NCBI RefSeq assembly: GCF_016702655.1
Contig: NZ_JADJDO010000006.1
Span: 1 to 64,000 of the forward strand
DNA length: 64,000 nucleotides
Direction of reading: 5' to 3'
Source of the DNA: Ideonella sp.
GTDB taxonomy: Bacteria > Pseudomonadota > Gammaproteobacteria > Burkholderiales > Burkholderiaceae_C
The notes under the pieces were generated by a model that saw only the letters and a list, made by a program, of their open reading frames with translations, searched no databases and had not been told where the DNA came from. The translations under genes and the position numbers were made by a program. Positions 18,820-28,327 of this stretch are shown in pieces (position 1 is the first letter of the stretch; the number at the start of each line of letters is the position of its first letter).

Positions 18820-19734
18820 ATGAGGTTCTCGGTCTACCAGGTCAGCCGCAAGGGCGGGCGCGAGAAGAACGAAGACCGGATGGGGTATTGCTATACCCGC
18901 GATGCCGGATTGTTCGCGCTCGCCGACGGCATGGGCGGCCACCCCGAGGGCGAGGTCGCATCGCAGATCGCGCTGCAGACCATGGCAGCGCGCTTCCAGC
19001 GCGACGCCAAGCCGACGCTCGCCGATCCGACGCGCTTCCTCAACGAGGCGATCATCGCCGGCCACCACCAGTTGCTGCGCTACGCGACGCAGAAGTCGCT
19101 GCTCGACACGCCGCGCACGACCATCGTCGCCTGCGTGCTGCAGGGCAATGCGGCGTATTGGGCGCATTGCGGCGATTCGCGCCTGTACCTGGTGCGTGCC
19201 GGCAAGCTCGTCGCGCGCACGCGCGACCACTCCTACACCGAGCTGCAGGAGACGATGAGCAAGGTCGTGGCCATCGGCGAGCGCTTCAACCGCAACGTGC
19301 TCTTCACCTGTCTCGGCAGCCCGGGCAAGCCGGTCGTCGACGCCGTCGGCCCGCTGCTGCTGCAGCGCGGCGATCGCATCCTGCTCTGCTCCGACGGGCT
19401 GTGGGGCAATGTCAGCGATGCCGAGGTGACCGATCAGCTTGCCGCGCGCACGATTTCCGATGCCGTGCCCGAGCTCGTCGAGGTCGCGCTGCGCAATGGC
19501 GGCGAACGCTGCGACAACGTGACCGTGCTCGCGATGGAGTGGGAGTCGGCCGAGAACAGCGAGGCCGAGATCGGCATCTCGACGCAGGACCTCGGCGACG
19601 ATGTCTTCGCCTCGACGATCCAGGCCAGCGTCGCCGGCCAGGACATGGGCGACGAGCTCGACGAGGCCGAGATCGAGCGCTCGATCCGCGAGATCAACGA
19701 CGCCATCCGGCGTTCGTCGCAGAGAAAAACCTGA
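18820..19734 (+). CDS. PP2C-family serine/threonine phosphatase
   Basis: The 304 residues show the metal-binding PP2C motifs: KNEDRMGY near residue 16, the ALADGMGGHPEGEVAS loop at 34-49, AHCGDSRLYLVR near 125, LLCSDGLWGNVSD near 189 and NVTVLAMEW near 230. The C-terminal 60 residues are acidic and lack PP2C motifs (IGISTQDLGDDVFA, DELDEAEIERSIREIN), perhaps a regulatory tail. It is the partner of the kinase encoded upstream and would reverse its phosphorylation. rph begins 7 bases after the stop, so it probably shares a transcript with rph-rdgB-hemW. Confidence 0.92.
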   Translation: MRFSVYQVSRKGGREKNEDRMGYCYTRDAGLFALADGMGGHPEGEVASQIALQTMAARFQRDAKPTLADPTRFLNEAIIAGHHQLLRYATQKSLLDTPRTTIVACVLQGNAAYWAHCGDSRLYLVRAGKLVARTRDHSYTELQETMSKVVAIGERFNRNVLFTCLGSPGKPVVDAVGPLLLQRGDRILLCSDGLWGNVSDAEVTDQLAARTISDAVPELVEVALRNGGERCDNVTVLAMEWESAENSEAEIGISTQDLGDDVFASTIQASVAGQDMGDELDEAEIERSIREINDAIRRSSQRKT

Positions 19735-19741
19735 GGTCGAG

Positions 19742-20470
19742 ATGACGAACTTCCAGCGCACGCAAGGTCGTGCCGCGAATGCACTGCGCCCGGTCGAGAT
19801 CAAGCGCCACTACACGCGCCATGCGGAAGGGTCGGTGCTGGTCGCCTTCGGCGACACGCTGGTGCTGTGCACGGCGTCGGTCGAGGACAAGGTCCCGCCG
19901 CACAAGCGCGGCAGCGGCCAGGGTTGGGTCACGGCCGAGTACGGCATGCTGCCGCGCGCCACCCACACGCGCAGCGACCGCGAGGCCGCGCGCGGCAAGC
20001 AGAGCGGTCGCACGCAGGAGATCCAGCGCCTGATCGGTCGCTCGCTGCGCTGCGTGTTTGACCTGCAGGCGCTGGGCGAACGCACGATCTCGCTCGACTG
20101 CGACGTGATCCAGGCCGACGGCGGCACGCGCACCGCGGCCATCACCGGCGCCTTCGTCGCCGCGCACGACGCGGTCGGCTGGCTGCTCGCGCAGGGCAAG
20201 CTCGCGGCCTCGCCGATCCGCGACTTCGTTGCCGCGGTCTCGGTCGGGATCGTGCAGGGCACGCCGCTGCTCGACCTCGAATACGTCGAGGATTCGGCCT
20301 GCGACACCGACATGAACGTCGTGATGACGGGTGCGGGCGGATTCGTCGAAGTGCAGGGCACGGCCGAGGGCAAGGCCTTCACGCGCGCCGAGATGATGGC
20401 GCTGATGCAGCTCGCCGACGACGGCATCCGCGCCTTGATCGCGGCGCAGAAGGCCGCGCTGGCCCGATGA
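19742..20470 (+). CDS. rph: Ribonuclease PH
   Basis: The 242-residue protein begins MTNFQRTQGRAANALRPVEI. It is a phosphorolytic 3'-5' exoribonuclease that trims tRNA precursor ends. Family motifs are SVEDKVPPHKRGSGQGWVTA, AEYGMLPRATHTR, RTQEIQRLIGRSLR and the active-site region LDCDVIQADGGTRTAAITGA. Length matches the usual 238-245 residues. A longer open frame upstream overlaps the phosphatase gene and is a shadow. rdgB follows 19 bases later. Confidence 0.97.
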   Translation: MTNFQRTQGRAANALRPVEIKRHYTRHAEGSVLVAFGDTLVLCTASVEDKVPPHKRGSGQGWVTAEYGMLPRATHTRSDREAARGKQSGRTQEIQRLIGRSLRCVFDLQALGERTISLDCDVIQADGGTRTAAITGAFVAAHDAVGWLLAQGKLAASPIRDFVAAVSVGIVQGTPLLDLEYVEDSACDTDMNVVMTGAGGFVEVQGTAEGKAFTRAEMMALMQLADDGIRALIAAQKAALAR

Positions 20471-20489
20471 CGACCCGGCGAGGACTGGC

Positions 20490-21119
20490 GTGAGGCTGGT
20501 ACTGGCGTCGAACAACGCCGCCAAGCTCGCCGAACTGCAGACGCTTTTCGCGCCGCTCGGGCTGGTGCTCGTCGCGCAGCCGGTGCTCGGGATTGCCGAG
20601 GCCGACGAGCCGCACGCGACCTTCATCGAGAACGCCCTGGCCAAGGCGCGCCACGCTGCACAGGCGAGCGACGGCGCGGCGATCGCCGATGACTCCGGCC
20701 TGTGCGTCGATGCGCTCGGCGGCGCGCCGGGTGTCGTCTCGGCGCACTACGCGGCGGTCGAACTGCCGCAGGGTGGGCGCGAGGACCGGCGCCGCGTGCA
20801 GGACGCGGCCAACAACGCGCTGTTGCAGCAGCGCCTCGCGGGCGTGGACTCTCGCGCGGCGCGCTTCGTGTGCACGCTCGTCGCGCTGCGCAGTGCCGAG
20901 GACCCCGAGCCGCTCGTCGCCACCGGCCGCTGGCAGGGCGAACTGCTGCGCGAGCCGCGCGGCGCGGGCGGTTTCGGCTACGACCCGCTGCTCTTCATCC
21001 CCGCGCTCGGGTGCAGCGTCGCCGAGCTCGATGCGGCAACGAAGAACGCACACAGCCACCGTGCGCTCGCCGCGCGCCAGATGGTCGCGCTGATGCGCGA
21101 GGCCTGGCGCCTTGGCTGA
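20490..21119 (+). CDS. rdgB: dITP/XTP pyrophosphatase
   Basis: House-cleaning nucleotide pyrophosphatase that hydrolyses dITP, ITP and XTP and so prevents inosine or xanthosine entering DNA. The 209 residues start at a GTG (20490) with LVLASNNAAKLAELQTLF. They include the Ham1 motifs FIENALAKARHAA, AIADDSGLCVDALGGAPGV, GAGGFGYDPLLFIP and the C-terminal NAHSHRALAARQM. It belongs to the rph-rdgB-hemW run; its stop overlaps the proposed hemW TTG start region. Confidence 0.96.
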   Translation: MRLVLASNNAAKLAELQTLFAPLGLVLVAQPVLGIAEADEPHATFIENALAKARHAAQASDGAAIADDSGLCVDALGGAPGVVSAHYAAVELPQGGREDRRRVQDAANNALLQQRLAGVDSRAARFVCTLVALRSAEDPEPLVATGRWQGELLREPRGAGGFGYDPLLFIPALGCSVAELDAATKNAHSHRALAARQMVALMREAWRLG

Positions 21120-22407
21120 GGAACACCCCCAGGCCGACGGGTTGCGTCGTCCGCACCCAAAGTGGGTTGAGGAAACCTCGGGCGGCCGTGCGTTTCCTCA
21201 CGCGCCTGCGCCGGTCGCGCACTGGCTGCGTCCGGGAACGCTGACGCTCGCCGCGCTGCCCCCGCTGTCGCTCTACGTGCATCTGCCGTGGTGCCTGAAG
21301 AAGTGTCCGTACTGCGACTTCAATTCGCATCAGGCGAAAGCAGATCCTCCCTTCGCGCGCTACCTCGATGCGCTGCGCTGCGACCTCGAGGCCTCGCTGC
21401 CGCTGGTCTGGGGGCGGCGCGTCGTGAGCGTCTTCATCGGCGGCGGCACGCCGAGCCTGTTCGCGCCCGCGGCCATCGACCGCCTGCTCGGCGACGTGCG
21501 CGCGCTGCTGCCGCTCGAAGCGGGCTGCGAGATCACGCTCGAAGCCAACCCGGGTACCTTCGAGCGCGAGCGCTTCCGCGGCTATCGCGATGCCGGGGTG
21601 ACGCGCCTCTCGGTCGGCGTGCAGAGTTTCGACGACGCCGCGCTGGCAGCGCTTGGTCGCGTGCATGATGCCGCGCAGGCGAGGGCGGCGCTGGCCGAGG
21701 CGCGAGCGGTGTTCGAGACCTTCAACATCGACCTGATGTACGCGCTGCCGGGCCAGACGCCGGCCGCGCTCGATGCCGATTTGCGCGCGGCGCTCGCCTT
21801 CGAGCCGCCCCACCTGTCGATCTACCAGCTGACGATCGAGCCCAACACGCTGTTCGCGAAGCACCCGCCGGCGCTGCCCGACGAAGACTGCGCGTTCGAC
21901 ATGCTCGACTTGATCACCGAGCGTTGCACCGCCGCCGGCCTGGCGCGCTACGAAGTCTCGGCCTATGCGCGGCCGGGCCACCATTGCCGCCACAACCTCA
22001 ACTACTGGGAGTTCGGCGATTACCTTGGCATCGGTGCCGGCGCGCACGGAAAGCTCTCGTTCCCGCACCGCGTGCTGCGCCAGATCCGCTGGCGCGAGCC
22101 GGCGCGCTATATCGAGCAGGCATTGGCCGGCAAGCCCGTGGCGCAGGAGGACGAAGTAGCGCGCAAGGCGCTCACGTTCGAGTTCATGCTGAATGCGCTG
22201 CGCCTGAAGGATGGTTTCGAACTCTCGCGCTTTGCCGAGCGCACCGGGTTGCCGATCACGGCCATTGCGGCGCCGCTGGCCGCAGCCGAGGCGCGCGGGT
22301 TGCTCGCGCGCGACCTGCACCGCGCCTGGCCCACCGCGCGCGGTTTCGACCTGCTCTCCGACCTGCAGGCGATGTTTCTGCCTGCCGACGCGGCGCGCGA
22401 CAACTGA
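21112..22407 (+). CDS. hemW: HemW-type radical SAM protein (haem chaperone)
   Basis: The family resembles coproporphyrinogen III dehydrogenase but lacks that activity; HemW delivers haem to respiratory enzymes. The radical SAM cluster motif CLKKCPYCDF lies at residues 61-70, preceded by LSLYVHLPW, and is followed by VFIGGGTPSLF, EANPGT and RLSVGVQSFDD. The C-terminal HemN_C domain includes NYWEFGDYLGIGAGAHGK. No ATG is available before the motif. The start used is a TTG at 21112 overlapping the rdgB stop, so the first 40 residues are uncertain. Confidence 0.93.
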   Translation: MAEEHPQADGLRRPHPKWVEETSGGRAFPHAPAPVAHWLRPGTLTLAALPPLSLYVHLPWCLKKCPYCDFNSHQAKADPPFARYLDALRCDLEASLPLVWGRRVVSVFIGGGTPSLFAPAAIDRLLGDVRALLPLEAGCEITLEANPGTFERERFRGYRDAGVTRLSVGVQSFDDAALAALGRVHDAAQARAALAEARAVFETFNIDLMYALPGQTPAALDADLRAALAFEPPHLSIYQLTIEPNTLFAKHPPALPDEDCAFDMLDLITERCTAAGLARYEVSAYARPGHHCRHNLNYWEFGDYLGIGAGAHGKLSFPHRVLRQIRWREPARYIEQALAGKPVAQEDEVARKALTFEFMLNALRLKDGFELSRFAERTGLPITAIAAPLAAAEARGLLARDLHRAWPTARGFDLLSDLQAMFLPADAARDN

Positions 22408-22507
22408 CGCGCCAATGGCCGCCAGTTCCGGCATTGACGCACGCACTGCGCTGCTAGACTGGCCCGGCGACGCCCGGAGCGGCGCACCTCACGCCCCCGC
22501 GAGCCGC

Positions 22508-23213
<706 letters not shown>

Positions 23214-23242
<29 letters not shown>

Positions 23243-24029
23243 CGCCGGCCCCGAATCCACGGCGCCGCCGAGCCGCCGAGCGCGCGTGCTGGCCGTGACC
23301 AGCGGCAAGGGCGGGGTCGGCAAGACCGTCGTCTCGGCCAACCTCGCGGCAGCGCTCGCGCAGCGCGGCGAGCGCGTGCTCGTGCTCGACGCCGACCTGG
23401 GCCTGGCCAACCTCGACGTCGTGCTGAACCTCTATCCCAGGACGACGCTGCACGACGTATTTACCGGCAAGGCCATGCTCGACGACGCCATCGTGCCGGC
23501 GCCGGGAGGCTTCTCGGTGCTGCTGGCGGGCTCGGGCATGGTCGAGTACTCGCGCCTGACACCCGAACTGCGCACCCGGCTGCGCGATACGATCGACGCC
23601 CTGTCGCCGCGCTTCGACGTCATATTGCTCGATACCGGCGCCGGCATCTCCGACGTGGTCTTGTTCTCGGTGTCACTCGCCGACGAGGTGCTGCTCGTCG
23701 TCACGCCCGAGCCGACGTCGATGACCGATGCCTACGCGACGATCAAGGTGCTCTCGACCCAGCAGCGACGCGAAGTGATCCGCCTCGTCGTCAACCAGAC
23801 CGGGCGCCTGGGCGAAGCGCGCGCGATTCGCGGCCAGTTGCAGCGCGTCGTCGATCACTACGTCAACGCCGCCGCGGTGCAGCCGCTCAAGCTCGAGCTG
23901 GTGGGCGAGATCCCGACCGACGCCGCGGTACGCGATGCGGTGCAAAGGCGCCAACTGCTGCTCGAGGTCTATCCCGGCTCGACGGCGGCCAAGGCCGTCA
24001 ACGCGCTCGCGGCGCGACTCGCACCCTGA
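23214..24029 (+). CDS. MinD/FlhG-like P-loop ATPase
   Basis: The 271-residue deviant-Walker ATPase has the signature VTSGKGGVGKTVVSANLAAA near residue 29, DADLGLANLDVVLNLYP, and the switch region DVILLDTGAGISDVV. It matches the MinD/ParA/FlhG group, with FlhG-like DADLGLANLDV. FlhG numbers and places flagella, but no flagellar genes are in the window, so the name is left open. Candidate starts are at 23214, 23223 and 23229, all inside the diguanylate cyclase gene. Coupling to a GGDEF protein hints at spatial control of c-di-GMP-dependent structures. Confidence 0.85.
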
Positions 24030-24133
24030 GACTTGCCCTGGCGCAAAGTCCACAGGCCGCGGCGGGCAGTAACATCGCCGCCCAAGGCCGGGCAGCCGCC
24101 CGCGCCGCAACAAGAAGACGAGGAGACGCTGCA

Positions 24134-25300
24134 ATGAATTTCCTGCCCACGATGCGGCGCTTGCGCGCCACGACCGGCCTGCTGTGCATGGCCGGCGCCG
24201 CGCTGCTCACCGGGTGCGCAACGGCGCCCGCCCCGACCCAGGTCCAGCCCGAGGTCTACGCCCGCCTCGGGGGTGGCGTGGGTGGCATCACCTACATGCC
24301 CGACGGGCGCCTGATCATCGGCTACCACCCGTTCTACGACCCGGCGGTCAAGGTCGGGCTGCTCAATGCGACCCGCGACGGCACGACGCCGTATCCGAAC
24401 GCCGAGTGGCAGAGCTGCAAGCGCGCCGACGGGTCGCAGAAAGACCCGAACACCTGCCTGAACTGGGTGCTCGGCCTGCACACCGATGCCAACGGCATCC
24501 TCTGGCTGCTCGACTCGGGGCAGTCGGCGCCGCGCATCACGCCCAAGCTCGTCGGCTGGGATACCAAGGCCAACAAGCTGCACCGCATCGTGCCGATTCC
24601 GGCCCCGGCGTCGATCCCCGAATCGCAGCACAACGACTTCGTCGTCGACACGAAGCGCAACGTGATCGTGATCGCCGACGAGGCGATCGCCACCGGTCCG
24701 GTAGGCGACAAGGCGGCGCTGGTCGTCGTCGATCTCGGCACCGGCCAGAGCCGGCGCCTGCTGCAAGGCCACGTGAGCGTGATGCCCGACCAGACGCGGC
24801 CGATCACGGTCGACGTGGGTACGCCGCGCGCGAAGGCAATCAAGGTCTTCGTGGGCGTCGACGGCATCGCGCTCGACCACCGCGGCGAGTGGCTCTACTA
24901 CGCGCCGCTGAACGGTGCCAAGGTCTACCGCGTGCGCATGAGCGACCTGCTCGACCGCAGCCTGGCCGCGGCGCAGCTCGGCGCGCGCGTCGAGACCTGG
25001 GCCGACAAGCCCAACAACGGCGGCATGAGCATCGACGCCCAGGGCAATCTCTACCTGACCGAGGTCGGCGAGCGCGCGATCGGCATCATCCCGGCCGACA
25101 CGCGCCAGTACCGGCGCTTTGCTGCCGACAAGGACATGGTCTGGCCCGACGGCGTGACCTACTCGCCCGACGGCTACATGTACTCCGGCGCGGCCCAGCT
25201 GCCGCTGAGCGCGCCGCTCAACGACGGCAAGGCCGAGAACAAGGCGCCCTACCTCGTCTACCGGTTCCGGCCCGTGGCGCCGGGTATGCCGGGGTTCTGA
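24134..25300 (+). CDS. Yellow/major-royal-jelly-protein-like lipoprotein
   Basis: The 388-residue exported protein has a lipoprotein signal (basic MNFLPTMRRLR, hydrophobic GLLCMAGAALLTGC with the lipobox Cys at about residue 32). The rest is a repeated-strand, propeller-like domain of the MRJP/Yellow type: LGLHTDANGILWLLDSGQSA, GVDGIALDHRGEWLYYAPLN and the sugar-binding-like VWPDGVTYSPDGYMY. It lies in the periplasm or on the inner face of the outer membrane. A good GAGGAG-type ribosome site precedes the ATG. The enzyme activity of bacterial members is not established. The 3' end overlaps the convergent LuxR gene by 43 bases. Confidence 0.82.
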   Translation: MNFLPTMRRLRATTGLLCMAGAALLTGCATAPAPTQVQPEVYARLGGGVGGITYMPDGRLIIGYHPFYDPAVKVGLLNATRDGTTPYPNAEWQSCKRADGSQKDPNTCLNWVLGLHTDANGILWLLDSGQSAPRITPKLVGWDTKANKLHRIVPIPAPASIPESQHNDFVVDTKRNVIVIADEAIATGPVGDKAALVVVDLGTGQSRRLLQGHVSVMPDQTRPITVDVGTPRAKAIKVFVGVDGIALDHRGEWLYYAPLNGAKVYRVRMSDLLDRSLAAAQLGARVETWADKPNNGGMSIDAQGNLYLTEVGERAIGIIPADTRQYRRFAADKDMVWPDGVTYSPDGYMYSGAAQLPLSAPLNDGKAENKAPYLVYRFRPVAPGMPGF

Positions 25301-26415
25301 GGCAGGCTGCTTGCGGTGCGGGCCGGCGTGCCCGGACCGCGCGCAAATCGGGCCCGCAACTCGTCCGCCGAGTGCAGGTCGAGCTTGCGGTAGATCTTGC
25401 GGATGTGGTCGGTCACGGTGGTGGCCGAGACGCCCAGATGCGCGGCGATCCGGGCCTGGGACCATCCGCGCAGCAGCATCGCGCACACCTTCTGTTGCGT
25501 GATCGAGAGCGCTGAGCCGGCCAGCGCATCGAGATCGCGCACCTCACGTGGCACGAGGTGCTCGATCGTGATGCCGGTCAGCGCCGGGCCGGCGCCCGAG
25601 ACCGCGGACAGCCGCTCGGCGCGAAAGTCGAACCGCCCCCAGGCGTTGTTCAGCGTCAGTGTGCAGGGTGCCTCCGGCCCCGGGCCGGGCGCGCGCGCGA
25701 TCTGGCGGTGCAGCAGTCCGAGCGTCGGGAAGTCCTCGCTCGTCGGGGCCCGCGCCGCCGAGGCCGGCGAGATGTCGCCGTGCGCGAGCAGCAGCACCTT
25801 GTAGGCATTGCGGCTCAGGTGGACGATGCGGCCGAGCGCATCGAGGTTGACGAGCACTGCGCGGCTGCCGGCGGAGGCGAAGTCGACCGGTTCTGCGCTG
25901 CTTTGCTGCAGCCCGTGCGCGACGTAGGGCACCAGGGTCGCGAGCGTCTCCTCGTCGACGCGGCTGAAGATGCCATCGCCCTTCTCGCGGTACAGCACCA
26001 GTGAACCGATCGCCCGGCCGTGGCGGCCGCGCACGATGGCTTCGAGCCGGTAGTGCAGGCGCTGCGGGCGCCAGATCTCGCTGTACAGCGCCGAGTCGAA
26101 GAAGCGCTGGTGGTTGAGTTCCTCGGCGCTGCGGATCGTCGCGCTGCTGTGGATCACGTCGACATAGCGCGGCATTGCCTCGGCCTCGCGCTTGTTGTGG
26201 AACTCCTCGAAGTACAGGCGCGCCAGGTCCGGGTCGATCGGGCCTTCGAAGTAGTAGCGCGAAATGCTGCCGTCGGCGTTGACCCAGTCGAACAGGTTGC
26301 GCGCCGAGGGGATGACCCGGTGCAGCGCCTCCAGCAGGGCCGGGATCAGCAACTCGCCGGTCAGCCCGAGCGCGCACAGTTCGCGGATGTAGGCAATGGC
26401 GGCGGCGTTCTTCAT
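25258..26415 (-). CDS. LuxR-family HTH transcriptional regulator
   Basis: 385 residues. The N-terminal 300 form a sensor-like region without recognised ligand motifs (FDWVNADGSISRYYFEGPID near the start, GRAIGSLVLYREKGDGIFSR in the middle). The C-terminus is a LuxR HTH: LSITQQKVCAMLLRGWSQAR, IAAHLGVSATTVTDHIRKIY and RKLDLHSADELRARF. It lacks a receiver domain, so control is by a ligand or another signal. The gene ends inside the convergent lipoprotein gene. The tail after the HTH (RGPGTPARTASSLPQNPG) is low-complexity. Confidence 0.85.
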   Translation of the reverse strand: MKNAAAIAYIRELCALGLTGELLIPALLEALHRVIPSARNLFDWVNADGSISRYYFEGPIDPDLARLYFEEFHNKREAEAMPRYVDVIHSSATIRSAEELNHQRFFDSALYSEIWRPQRLHYRLEAIVRGRHGRAIGSLVLYREKGDGIFSRVDEETLATLVPYVAHGLQQSSAEPVDFASAGSRAVLVNLDALGRIVHLSRNAYKVLLLAHGDISPASAARAPTSEDFPTLGLLHRQIARAPGPGPEAPCTLTLNNAWGRFDFRAERLSAVSGAGPALTGITIEHLVPREVRDLDALAGSALSITQQKVCAMLLRGWSQARIAAHLGVSATTVTDHIRKIYRKLDLHSADELRARFARGPGTPARTASSLPQNPGIPGATGRNR

Positions 26416-26522
26416 CGGCCCCCCGGCAGCGCGTGGGCCACATTGGCTGCGCGGCCCGCACCTGTCTACGCTGCGCCTGTTGCGCCGTCGGGATGTTGAC
26501 GGCGCGCAAGCGTGTGTCGATA

Positions 26523-27155
26523 TCAGGGCCTGAGAAGCACGACCAGCGCGCCGCTGCCGCCATCGGCCGCGCGTGCCTGCGTGAACGCGAGCACGGCGGC
26601 CTTCTGCACCAGCCAGCCGTGCACGCGCTGCTTGAGCACCGGCTCGCGGCCGGGCGAACCGTTGCCCTTGCCGTGCACGATGCGCACGCAGCGCAAGCCC
26701 TGGCGCTCGGCTTCGCGCACGAAAGCCGCGAGCGCCTCGCGCGCCTCGTCGCGGCGCAGGCCGTGCAGGTCGATCTGATCCTGGATCACCCAGCCGCCAC
26801 GGCGGAGCTTCTTGACCACGTCGGGCCCGATGTCCGGGCGGCGAAACGAGAGGGCGGCGTCGGTCTCGAGCAGCGACTCGACGTCGAACTCGTCCGACAG
26901 CGTCTCGCGCAGCGCGGCGGCCTCGTCGCGGCGACGCTGCAGCGGCTCGGGCGCAGGGCGAGCCGGGCGCGGCTCGGCGCGTGCGCTCGCGGCGAGCGGC
27001 GTGACCGGCCCGACGCTGGCCGCGAACAGACTGCGTTCGCGCTGCACCTGCGCGCGCCGCGTGGCGAGTTCGGCCGCCTCGCGGCGCCGGCGCTCGAGGT
27101 CGTCCTTGAGCACGGCGAGATCGCCCAGCGCACGCAATCGCGGCGTGCGGCTCAC
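26523..27155 (-). CDS. Smr-domain protein (SmrA-like)
   Basis: The 210 residues start at a GTG whose first bases overlap the radC stop (GTGA). The first half is charged and helical (LKDDLERRRREAAELATRRA). The C-terminal Smr domain has the motifs IDLHGLRRDEAREAL and RCVRIVHGKGNGSPG. Stand-alone Smr proteins are endonucleases acting on nucleic acid, including nicking or mRNA cleavage at stalled ribosomes in some cases. Pairing with radC points loosely to DNA or RNA maintenance. Confidence 0.9.
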   Translation of the reverse strand: MSRTPRLRALGDLAVLKDDLERRRREAAELATRRAQVQRERSLFAASVGPVTPLAASARAEPRPARPAPEPLQRRRDEAAALRETLSDEFDVESLLETDAALSFRRPDIGPDVVKKLRRGGWVIQDQIDLHGLRRDEAREALAAFVREAERQGLRCVRIVHGKGNGSPGREPVLKQRVHGWLVQKAAVLAFTQARAADGGSGALVVLLRP

Positions 27156-27826
27156 AGCAGACCCCGTTCGGCGAACGACACCACGTCGGAGCGGCCCACC
27201 ACGAAGTGGTCGAGGACGCGGATGTCGACGAGAGCGAGCGCGCTCTTGAGCGTCTGGGTCAGGAACTCGTCGGCGCGCGACGGCTCGGCGGCACCCGACG
27301 GGTGGTTGTGCGCGAAGGCCACTGCCGCCGCATTGCGCCCGAGCGCCCGCTTGACGACCTCGCGCGGGTAGACGCTCGTCTGCGTGAGCGTGCCGCGAAA
27401 CATCACCTCCATCTCGATCAACTGGTGCTGCGCATCGAGGAACAGCACCGCGAAGACCTCGTGCTCGTGCACGCCGAGTTCGATGCGCAGGTACTCCTTG
27501 ACGCGCGCCGGCGAATCGAAGAGCTGGCGCTGGCGCAGCCCGCCGGCCATCGAGCGGCGGGCGAGCTCGAGCACCGCCGCGAGTTCGGCGCGCTTGGCCG
27601 GCCCCAGCCCCTTGACGCGGCGCAGCGCATCGGCGTCTGCGTTGAGCAGGCCCGCCACGCCGCCGAAATCCTCCAGCAACCGGGTCGCCAACTGCAGCAC
27701 GCCGGTGCCCTTCACGCCGGTGCGCAACAGCAGCGCAAGCAACTCCGCGTCGCGCAGCGAGGCGGCGCCATGCGCGAGCAACTTCTCGCGCGGGCGCAGC
27801 GCGGCGGGCAGGTCCTTGATCGTCAT
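27152..27826 (-). CDS. radC: RadC/JAB-domain protein
   Basis: 224 residues from the ATG at 27826 (MTIKDLPAALRPREKLLAHG). A UPF0758 N-terminal helix-hairpin-helix region (RRVKGLGPAKRAELAAVLEL, residues 69-88) precedes the JAB/MPN metalloprotease-like domain with HNHPSGAAEPSRAD at 173-186, giving the His-x-His and Asp metal ligands. Despite the name, a role in recombinational repair is not proved. A longer upstream open frame reads antisense to fkpB and is not used. Confidence 0.93.
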   Translation of the reverse strand: MTIKDLPAALRPREKLLAHGAASLRDAELLALLLRTGVKGTGVLQLATRLLEDFGGVAGLLNADADALRRVKGLGPAKRAELAAVLELARRSMAGGLRQRQLFDSPARVKEYLRIELGVHEHEVFAVLFLDAQHQLIEMEVMFRGTLTQTSVYPREVVKRALGRNAAAVAFAHNHPSGAAEPSRADEFLTQTLKSALALVDIRVLDHFVVGRSDVVSFAERGLL

Positions 27827-27883
27827 GGCAGGGGCAGGGGCGCGCCTAGAATCGGGCCAGTCTAGCGAAACCTGGAGCCACGC

Positions 27884-28327
27884 TTGAAACCAGTCGAGTC
27901 GGGATCGTTCCTGACGCTGCATTACCGCCTTGCGCGCGCCGATGGTGCCGATCTCGTGAACACCTTCGGCGACAAGCCGGCGACGCTTTCGCTCGGCACC
28001 GGCGCGCTCGCCCCGGCGATCGAGGCGCTGCTGATCGGCTTGAGCGAAGGTACGCGCGCGCGCTTCGACATCTCCGGCGACGAGGCCTTCGGCGAACGCA
28101 ATCCGCAGCTCGTGCAGCGCGTCAGCCGCGCGCTGCTGGCCAGGCAGGGCGTGGGCGGCGTCGGGCGCGCGGTGGGCGATGTCGTGCAACTGCCGGCTCC
28201 CGAGGGCCGCGGCGTGCTGGCCGGCGTGGTCACCGAGGTCGGCGAAGACTCGCTGCTGCTCGACTTCAACCACCCGCTCGCGGGCGCGCCACTGACCTTC
28301 GAGGTTCACGTGATCGGGGTGCTGTGA
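27884..28327 (+). CDS. fkpB: FKBP-type peptidyl-prolyl isomerase (SlpA/FkpB-like)
   Basis: The 147-residue cytoplasmic prolyl isomerase and chaperone has the FKBP strands SGSFLTLHYRLARADGADLV and LSLGTGALAPAIEALLIGLS, and the insert-in-flap region DISGDEAFGERNPQLVQRV. The C-terminal strand pair ends LDFNHPLAGAPLTFEVHVIG, typical of SlyD/SlpA. The start is TTG at 27884, since no ATG is available near the conserved N-terminus. The stop shares one base with the ispH ATG, and the fkpB-ispH order is widely conserved in proteobacteria. Confidence 0.93.
   Translation: MKPVESGSFLTLHYRLARADGADLVNTFGDKPATLSLGTGALAPAIEALLIGLSEGTRARFDISGDEAFGERNPQLVQRVSRALLARQGVGGVGRAVGDVVQLPAPEGRGVLAGVVTEVGEDSLLLDFNHPLAGAPLTFEVHVIGVL

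Noticed and set aside
17752..19803. Long minus-strand open frame (over 680 codons) across the kinase and phosphatase genes
   Set aside because: It is rich in Arg, Ala, Leu, Val and His with no motif and is fully antisense to two well-supported enzymes. Codon bias in high-GC DNA produces such frames.
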